From the NCBI RefSeq assembly GCF_026420845.1, contig NZ_JAOWCB010000035.1, forward strand, positions 1 to 57,332: a stretch of DNA of 57,332 nucleotides, in the 5' to 3' direction. The translations under genes and the position numbers were made by a program. The stretch comes from Streptomyces sp. PR69 (GTDB lineage Bacteria > Actinomycetota > Actinomycetes > Streptomycetales > Streptomycetaceae). Below the pieces are notes generated by a model. It ran no database searches, was not told where the DNA came from, and saw only the letters and a list, made by a program, of their open reading frames with translations. Of the stretch, positions 52,377-57,332 are shown in pieces; within the stretch, counting starts at the first letter, position 1, and every line of letters starts with the position of its first letter.

Positions 52377-52631
52377 ATGATTTCCCCCATGGCGGCGACC
52401 GAGCGAGACGAAACGAGAAACCGCGACGGCGGGCGCATGACTTTGCGGGTGTCGTACGACGGCGGTAGGACGTACGGCCCGGTTCGTGAGGTGCAGGTGG
52501 ACCCGCGCAACGCAGTGATCTTGGGTTCACCGACCAAGTACCCGCCCTGCGGGTGCCCTCGCTGCACGGGCCGCAGTTCGCCGTCTGTGAGCGATCTCCG
52601 CCCTGTCGCGGTGGAGCCGAAGACGGCGTGA
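52377..52631 (+). CDS. Small uncharacterised protein with CxCPxC motif
   Basis: Up to 84 residues; the start is uncertain (ATG at 52377, 52389 or 52437, none with a clear ribosome-binding site). RVSYDGGRTYGPVREVQVDP is followed by KYPPCGCPRCTGR, a likely metal-binding knuckle. Its stop overlaps the GTG of the next small gene, so it is part of the cargo operon. Confidence 0.6.
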   Translation: MISPMAATERDETRNRDGGRMTLRVSYDGGRTYGPVREVQVDPRNAVILGSPTKYPPCGCPRCTGRSSPSVSDLRPVAVEPKTA

Positions 52632-52750
52632 GTCGTGGCCTGGGCCGCTGGGTGCTGCGCCACTTCGGCCGGTACGCGGGGCCGCTGTACCTGGCCATGA
52701 TCCTCGGCGGCTGTGCCCTGGTTCTCGCCGGATCCCTGGCGATCCGGTAG
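52628..52750 (+). CDS. Small membrane protein, 40 aa
   Basis: GTG start in a GTGA overlap. A basic N-terminus (SRGLGRWVLRHFGRYAG) precedes one transmembrane helix (LYLAMILGGCALVLAGSLAI). No family recognised. It might help export or localise the peptide encoded 79 bp downstream. Confidence 0.6.
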   Translation: MSRGLGRWVLRHFGRYAGPLYLAMILGGCALVLAGSLAIR

Positions 52751-52780
52751 CCGCCGGACTCGCCGCTGTCCCCCTTTGCT

Positions 52781-52802
52781 TCCCGCCTGACCCCGGGCGG
52801 GA
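52781..52802 (+). promoter_or_regulatory. Hairpin directly before the peptide gene
   Basis: Arms TCCCGCC (52781-52787) and GGCGGGA (52796-52802), 26 bp upstream of the peptide start. It may be an attenuator or an RNA-processing/stability element that sets peptide-to-enzyme ratio. Confidence 0.45.
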
Positions 52803-52828
52803 GTCCCCGAGAAGAGAGAGGTAGTCCG

Positions 52829-52966
52829 ATGGTGGAAGAGAACACCGGTTCCGTGGCCCCCGAGGGGGGTGGCCTGCTCATCGCGAAGCGGAAGATCGTG
52901 GCCGCGCGCACTCGTGCCGAGCAGGAGTCGGACGTCAGCGGTGGCCGTTCCGACGGCAACGACTGA
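52829..52966 (+). CDS. Candidate RiPP precursor peptide, 45 aa
   Basis: ATG with AGAGG seven bases upstream; too short to be found by most gene callers. Acidic N-terminal part (VEENTGSVAPEGGG), a hydrophobic/basic middle (LLIAKRKIVAARTR) and an acidic, Gly/Ser-rich end (SDVSGGRSDGND). No Cys. It lies directly ahead of an oxygenase, a reductase and a kinase-fold protein, with 14 bp to the oxygenase gene. The layout fits a precursor followed by its modifying enzymes. No known RiPP class is recognised and the core region cannot be fixed from sequence. Confidence 0.55.
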   Translation: MVEENTGSVAPEGGGLLIAKRKIVAARTRAEQESDVSGGRSDGND

Positions 52967-52980
52967 CGGGAGCGCCCACG

Positions 52981-54168
52981 GTGCTTGATGCAGCCTCGTG
53001 GGCGGGGCGTCTGGGCGGGGACAAGTTCCTCGCCCGGACGTACCACCGCTCCTACGCACACATCCCCGGAGCCGCCGACACGGCGGGCCTGTTCTCCTGG
53101 GACGACCTGAACCGAATCATCGCCACACAGCGGCTGGAGCCGCCCCGGCTGCGCCTCTCGGTCGACGGCGAGATGGTCCCGATCCACCGCTACGCCATCC
53201 CCACCACGAACCGCCGAGCGGTCACCTGGTCCCGCATCCAACCGTCCGACTTCCACGCCCAGCTCAGGGACGGGGCGTCGCTGGTCCTCGACGCGGTGGA
53301 GAAGATCCACCCCGCTGTGGGGGCGGCTGCGGAGGGGCTGGCTCGCTTCCTCAGGACTTCCGTGCAGGCCAACGTGTACGCCTCGTGGACCGAGCGGGAG
53401 GGCTTCGGCCGGCACTGGGACGACCACGACGTGGTGGTGGTCCAACTGCATGGCTCGAAGCGGTGGCGCCTGTGGGGGATGACCCGCGAGGCGCCCACCT
53501 TCCGGGACGTGGAGTCGCCGGAGGAGCCGGAGGGCGACCCCCTGGCGGACCTCGTTCTGTCCCCGGGTGACGTGCTCTACCTGCCGCGCGGCTGGTGGCA
53601 CGCGGTCACCGCTGACCAGGGGACGGAATCCCTTCACCTCACCTTCGGCACGGTCACGCACACGGGCGCTGACCTGATGCTCTGGGTCGTGGATCAGCTC
53701 CGGGCGTCCCTCGCGCTCCGCAGGGACATCCCACGCTTCGGTTCGCTGGCGGAACAGGCGGACTTCATCGACGCCGTGCGCCGTGAGGTGACCGACATGA
53801 TGGCGGACCCGCGCCTCGTGGAGCGGTGGGCGGAGTCGATCGACACGACCGACCTGGGCCACGCGATTCCGTCCCTGCCCTACGTAGACGGGCTCCCCGC
53901 ACGAGGGGAGATCACGGTCAAGCTGACCACTCCGAGGGGCCGCCTGACGGCGAACCCGGCAGAGGGCACGGTCACCTTCTCGGCAGCCGGTACCGCGTGG
54001 GACTTCGCCGAGTCCGCCGCTCCCGCACTGGGCACGCTGCTGACCAACCAGCCGACCACGCTGGGCGAGATGGCCGACTCCGCCGGACTGGAAGTCAAGG
54101 ACGTAGCCGAACTGGTCTCCGTCCTCATCGACGGCCACGCCGTCGCAGTCGTGGGGACGGCGCTGTGA
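52981..54168 (+). CDS. JmjC/ROXA-like cupin oxygenase
   Basis: 395 residues, GTG start with GGGAG upstream. JmjC cupin core at about residues 85-235: Fe ligands HWD (HxD) in EGFGRHWDDHDVVVVQLHG and distal His in YLPRGWWHAVTA; GSKRWRLW supplies the probable 2-oxoglutarate Lys/Arg. The C-terminal 140 residues contain a winged-helix-like region, as in ROXA/YcfD protein hydroxylases, which hydroxylate ribosomal proteins. Within this operon it more likely hydroxylates the 45-residue peptide. GTG of the next gene overlaps its stop. Confidence 0.8.
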   Translation: MLDAASWAGRLGGDKFLARTYHRSYAHIPGAADTAGLFSWDDLNRIIATQRLEPPRLRLSVDGEMVPIHRYAIPTTNRRAVTWSRIQPSDFHAQLRDGASLVLDAVEKIHPAVGAAAEGLARFLRTSVQANVYASWTEREGFGRHWDDHDVVVVQLHGSKRWRLWGMTREAPTFRDVESPEEPEGDPLADLVLSPGDVLYLPRGWWHAVTADQGTESLHLTFGTVTHTGADLMLWVVDQLRASLALRRDIPRFGSLAEQADFIDAVRREVTDMMADPRLVERWAESIDTTDLGHAIPSLPYVDGLPARGEITVKLTTPRGRLTANPAEGTVTFSAAGTAWDFAESAAPALGTLLTNQPTTLGEMADSAGLEVKDVAELVSVLIDGHAVAVVGTAL

Positions 54169-55070
54169 CCGCCGCGCTCTCCCTGGGGACATACCGCGTG
54201 CGTGCCGTCAGTCAGGCGGCACGCACCGCCCTTGCAGCCGGTAGCCCCTGGGTGGACACGGCACCCAACTACGCCCACGGTCGGGCGCACGAGGAACTGC
54301 GCCCGCTTCTCAGGGAGTACCCGACCGTGCGGGTAGCCACGAAGGCGGGGTTCTTCACGGAGGAACAGGGCCGCACCGCACTGGCTGACGGCGTGCTCAC
54401 CCGGGAAGAGGCGGCCGGTAGGCACAGCCTTGAGCGGGGCTTTGTCCGCTGGCAGACGGAGCGCTCGTTGGCTGCGCTCGGGCGCGTGGACCTGGTGTTC
54501 GTGCACAACCCGGAGCACGACGGCCAGGGCCTTGACCGTACGGCTCTGCACAGGCGGGTGCGGGAAGCCTTTACGGCGCTGGAGGAGTTCGCCCAAGCGG
54601 ACAGGATCGGCGGGTACGGCGTCGCCACTTGGTCGGGTCTGACCTCCGGGGCGTTCAGCGTGCCCGAGTTGCTCACTCTCGCCCGGCAGGCGGCGGGTTC
54701 CGCCGAGCACCATTTCACGGGCTTGCAGATGCCCGTCAGCCTGATCATGGATGCCCCGATCACACAGGCCCTGAACGGTGGCGGACCACTGGTGCAGGCG
54801 AAGGACGCGGGGCTGATCACGTTCGGCTCCGCGCCCCTGCACGGGGGCGCCCTCCTCGATGCCATGACACCCGAACTGGTGAACCTCATCCGCCCTGGCT
54901 TGTCTGCCGCAGCCGCTGCCCTGCTGGCCGCTGGCTCGTGCCCTGGCCTCGATGTCGTCCTGACTTCCGCGAGCACCCGTGAACACTGGGACGATGCGGC
55001 GAAGGCTCTGGCTGCGCCTCTGACGGCCCAGGAACTCAAGAGGGTGACGGATGAACTCGCCGGTGAATGA
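54165..55070 (+). CDS. Aldo/keto reductase
   Basis: 301 residues in a GTGA overlap with the cupin gene. Complete AKR catalytic tetrad: Asp in WVDTAPNY, Tyr in PNYAHGRAHEEL, Lys in VATKAGF, His in LVFVHNPEHDG. Cofactor-end region TSASTREHWDDAAKAL matches the NADPH-binding end. It reduces a carbonyl, presumably on the product of the neighbouring oxygenase. The AHGRAHEEL and VFVHNPEHD forms are unlike housekeeping AKRs. Overlaps the next gene by 20 bp. Confidence 0.85.
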   Translation: MTAALSLGTYRVRAVSQAARTALAAGSPWVDTAPNYAHGRAHEELRPLLREYPTVRVATKAGFFTEEQGRTALADGVLTREEAAGRHSLERGFVRWQTERSLAALGRVDLVFVHNPEHDGQGLDRTALHRRVREAFTALEEFAQADRIGGYGVATWSGLTSGAFSVPELLTLARQAAGSAEHHFTGLQMPVSLIMDAPITQALNGGGPLVQAKDAGLITFGSAPLHGGALLDAMTPELVNLIRPGLSAAAAALLAAGSCPGLDVVLTSASTREHWDDAAKALAAPLTAQELKRVTDELAGE

Positions 55071-55905
55071 GGAGGTGCAGGCCCTGATGGAGGCCGCCCA
55101 CGACCGGGCGGCCAAGGCACTGGGTCTCACCTGCACGGGGCCGCTGGCGTGGGGCTTCCTTGGCGTCACCCTCGGACGCCGAGCGGGGGACCGGTGGCTG
55201 CGGGTGAGCCGGACGGCGAAGAGGAACGCGGGCAGGAAGCAAGGGGAGGGCATCGTCGGCGCCTCTGAGCTGGTGCCTGACGGCGTTCCTCGTCCCCGCC
55301 TGTACGAGGTGCACGACTGGACTGACGGGGAGTGGGCTTTCGAGGCGGAAGTCCTTGACTACGTGACGCAGCCGATCGTGTCTCCGGACCGGGCCGACAT
55401 CGACCGCGACCCGGGGTTGCCTGACGAGTGGTGGGCGGACCTTCGCCAAGCCCTTGCACTGCTCGCTGAAGTGGAGGGTGTGAAGACGACCGTCCGGGAT
55501 GGGTGGATCGAACGGGCCTTCCCCCAGTTCCTTGGCATCCCGGCACCCGCCAAGGTGGAGCGGGTGACCGGTCACGGTGACCTGCACTGGGGCAACCTCA
55601 CCGCTGCGCCCCTGTGCCTGCTGGACTGGGAGCGGTGGGGCTTGGTGCCCTTCGGCTACGACGCGGGGCTCCTCCACGCCAACAGCCTGCTCGTTCCCGA
55701 CGTAGCCGCTCGCATCCGCAGGGAGTTCGCGCCGACCCTCGACACCCCGGCCGGCCGAATCGGGGAACTCGCCGCGCTGGCGGAGATGCTGCAAGCCGTA
55801 GCCCGTGGCTGGTATCCCGCCCTTGCACCCCGGCTCGTTGCCCGTGCGGAGGCGCTCACCGGTGTTCGCCCACCCGTCCCGGTGCGCTCCGAGGTGAGCG
55901 CCTGA
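55051..55905 (+). CDS. APH-fold phosphotransferase
   Basis: 284 residues, ATG with AGAGGGTGACGG upstream, overlapping the reductase gene. Kinase motifs: HGDLHWGNL (Brenner HGDxHxxN) and LLDWERWGLVPFGYD (metal Asp). The N-lobe is short (GFLGVTLGRRAGDRWLRVS, with TAKRN), so ATP positioning may be unusual. In a peptide operon, APH-like kinases can activate Ser/Thr (as LxmK in class V lanthipeptides); a resistance or small-molecule role is the alternative. Last gene of the unit. Confidence 0.82.
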   Translation: MNSPVNEEVQALMEAAHDRAAKALGLTCTGPLAWGFLGVTLGRRAGDRWLRVSRTAKRNAGRKQGEGIVGASELVPDGVPRPRLYEVHDWTDGEWAFEAEVLDYVTQPIVSPDRADIDRDPGLPDEWWADLRQALALLAEVEGVKTTVRDGWIERAFPQFLGIPAPAKVERVTGHGDLHWGNLTAAPLCLLDWERWGLVPFGYDAGLLHANSLLVPDVAARIRREFAPTLDTPAGRIGELAALAEMLQAVARGWYPALAPRLVARAEALTGVRPPVPVRSEVSA

Positions 55906-55926
55906 CTGCGCCCCTGTGTGCCTGTC

Positions 55927-56760
55927 TCAGGCGCTCTCACCGATGTGCCGGTACAAGGTTGCCCGGGAGATCCCCAGCGCCTTGGCGATGGCGGTGACGC
56001 TCTCTCCCTTGGCGTGCCGGGCACGGGCCACGGCTAGCTTGTCGTCGTCCACGACGGAGGGGCGTCCACCGTGGTTGCCCTTGCGGGCCGCAGTGTCCAG
56101 CCCCTCCAACGTCTTCTCCCGGATGCCTTCTCGCTCTACCTCTGCGGCCACGGCCAGGACGGCGAACACGATCGCGCCTGCACCGTTCGGGTCGTACACA
56201 CCCTGCAAGGGGCCGGAGAGGAGTTCCAGTTGGATGCCGTCCGCTTGCAGGGTGGAGGACAACGTCATGAGTTCTGCCGCGTTGCGGGCAAGCCGCTTCA
56301 TCTCGACCACGGTGAGGATCACCGGTTGGTTCGGTGCGGCTGTCTTGATGTCCCGGGCCAGGGCCAACGCCTTCTCCAGTTCCGGCCGCTCCTTCACGCG
56401 GGTACTGATCTTCTCCGAGAAGACGCGGTTGCAGTCGGCGCGGGCGAGTAGATCCAACTGGGACTGGAGTTCCTGCCCGACAGTGGAGCAACGGGCGTAG
56501 CCGATACGTATCGCTGCGCCCGGCGTCGCCTCGGGGGCCTGCACCACAGGTGCGCCTTGCGTCCATGCCTTGCCGGGGTTGCGGTCGGCCGGGGTCTTCA
56601 CGGCGAGTTCCGACTTGAGAGACGGCACGAGGGCGAAGCGGCCCGTGTGGTAGTTCGCTGCCACCTTGCCCGCTCCCGTCCGGCAGGGGCTACCGGCAGG
56701 GGCTTCGCACTTCGGGCAGGGGTGACGCTCGACCTGATCGGCCGGGGTGTTCGTGGTCAT
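55927..56760 (-). CDS. Serine recombinase/resolvase with N-terminal zinc-finger segment
   Basis: 277 residues. An N-terminal knuckle HPCPKCEAPAGSPCRTGAG with following AANYHTGRF (Cys/His pattern) is fused to a resolvase catalytic domain, residues about 85-215: IRIGYARCSTVGQELQSQLD (nucleophile Ser), LVVEMKRLARN-like TVVEMKRLARNAAEL, and EREGIREKTLEGL. The C-terminal HTH is GESVTAIAKALGISRATLYRHI. The length and single HTH fit Tn3/Hin-type small serine recombinases. It faces a res-like region directly upstream. Confidence 0.9.
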   Translation of the reverse strand: MTTNTPADQVERHPCPKCEAPAGSPCRTGAGKVAANYHTGRFALVPSLKSELAVKTPADRNPGKAWTQGAPVVQAPEATPGAAIRIGYARCSTVGQELQSQLDLLARADCNRVFSEKISTRVKERPELEKALALARDIKTAAPNQPVILTVVEMKRLARNAAELMTLSSTLQADGIQLELLSGPLQGVYDPNGAGAIVFAVLAVAAEVEREGIREKTLEGLDTAARKGNHGGRPSVVDDDKLAVARARHAKGESVTAIAKALGISRATLYRHIGESA

Positions 56761-56768
56761 GGCCAGAC

Positions 56769-56903
56769 CGTCTCATAAACGTGTCTCGAAAGCCAGTCGT
56801 GAGACGGATCTTTTGAGACGGGTTTCGAGACGCTGGAGTGAGGGCGAAGCGGACATGCCCCGGAGTTCGGCGCAGCGTCTCACTATCGAAGGTTATTGAG
56901 ACG
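56769..56903. promoter_or_regulatory. res-like recombination region with seven half-sites
   Basis: Half-sites CGTCTCA (56769-56775, 56876-56882), TGTCTCG (56782-56788), TGAGACG (56800-56806, 56814-56820, 56897-56903) and CGAGACG (56826-56832). The outermost pair on the right spans exactly 28 bp (56876-56903), the size of a resolvase site I with the crossover at its centre. It lies directly upstream of the recombinase gene, as in Tn3-family elements, so it may also autoregulate. Confidence 0.75.
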
Positions 56904-57274
56904 TCCTGTCGTGATCACTCTCCGCGTTGCCCGTGGCCCTAGCGCTCGTGCCCGTGGTCCTGGTGCTCGTGCCCACCACCCCGGACAGTGGGGCGCTGCC
57001 GCGCCCTGGCTTGCGCTTGCTCTCTGCCCTGACTGCCTAGCCTGTCGTGAGGCTGTGTGCTTGCCTGAGCGCCTGCCGCTTCGCCCTCGTCACCTCGGGA
57101 GTCGTGCGGCCTGTCGGCCGCCCACAGAAGCGCACAGCCGTTCGTCTGCCATGCAGCACGGGCAAGTCTGCCAACGGCGGAGGGAAGGGCAGGGCTCACG
57201 CCTGCCAGGGCGACGGCGAGACGGACAGCCGAGACGTACGAGGCGACGGCGAAGGGGGTGGGGTATGACCCCTA
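56904..57274. other. Spacer right of res site; no gene supported
   Basis: No open frame here has a convincing ribosome-binding site or family. It includes a run of GCTCGTGCCCGTGG-like imperfect repeats (about 56940-56975). Confidence 0.4.
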
Positions 57275-57332
57275 GGGCCTGTCCGGCGGATCTTTGAGTG
57301 ATCTGGCGCTCGTGGCCGTGTAATTGGTCATG
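57275..57332. mobile_element. Probable insertion-sequence terminus (cut by window edge)
   Basis: GGGCCTGTCCGGCGGATC starts at 57275 after CCTA. This resembles the terminal inverted repeat of streptomycete IS5-like elements. Only 58 bp are visible, so the transposase would lie to the right. Confidence 0.45.

Noticed and set aside
1..57332. CRISPR array
   Set aside because: No regularly spaced direct repeats of suitable length were found; the only tandem array is the 10-bp repeat at 36957.

Overview
The window comes from a high-GC actinomycete, very probably Streptomyces. Evidence: strongly GC-biased third codon positions, frequent GTG starts, ATGA/GTGA translational coupling, mycothiol-dependent formaldehyde detoxification, DUF5925/DUF6879/Scr1-type families, and GC-rich dispersed hairpins between convergent genes.

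Layout. 1-1150: the end of one integrated element, with a tyrosine integrase that enters from the left and carries an in-frame amber codon just after its catalytic tyrosine. 1344-4829: a coupled operon of a small membrane protein and two PRC-barrel proteins, a VanZ/RDD membrane protein, and a citrate-type response regulator with no kinase partner in the window. 4963-8025: a complete TctC-TctB-TctA tricarboxylate transporter. 8071-20263: housekeeping and regulatory genes (DUF402, double GNAT, YtrA-type GntR, AAA ATPase), a four-gene cell-surface glycan operon (membrane protein, two GT2 glycosyltransferases, polysaccharide deacetylase), a secreted SGNH esterase, an IS200/IS605 scar, a NADAR protein and a Ser/Thr kinase. 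20322-46986: a catabolic region with CoA transferase, homogentisate dioxygenase, molybdopterin oxidoreductase, aldehyde and alcohol dehydrogenases, SDR, MaoC, acyl-CoA dehydrogenase, an ACAD11-type phosphotransferase, MBL hydrolase, FAD dehydrogenase and a YedYZ-like sulfite-oxidase/cytochrome b pair. These are interspersed with TetR/GntR/ArsR regulators, and two recognisable operator families recur in the promoters. 46981-50338: a frameshifted gluconate kinase, the mycothiol formaldehyde pair and an RluA pseudouridine synthase.

50389-57332 (right edge) is a second integrated element. It begins at a copy of the last 24 nt of a tRNA-Leu gene, the chromosomal half of an attachment site. It carries a DUF6879/XRE regulatory triad, then a compact coupled operon that looks like an undescribed RiPP-type system: a 45-residue peptide, a JmjC/ROXA-like cupin oxygenase with an intact HxD...H metal site, an aldo/keto reductase with a complete catalytic tetrad, and an APH-fold phosphotransferase. 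The cargo is followed by a serine recombinase with an N-terminal zinc-finger-like segment, facing a multi-subsite res-like region, and by what looks like an insertion-sequence terminus at the right edge.

The window shows genome decay in progress: the integrase amber codon, a 5'-truncated erythromycin-esterase gene, an ArsR gene deleted into a DMT-transporter remnant, a gntK frameshift and the transposase stub. Among intact genes, the novelty candidates are the peptide operon, the NADAR protein, the histidine-rich repeat protein and the stand-alone type-ISP-like specificity protein.
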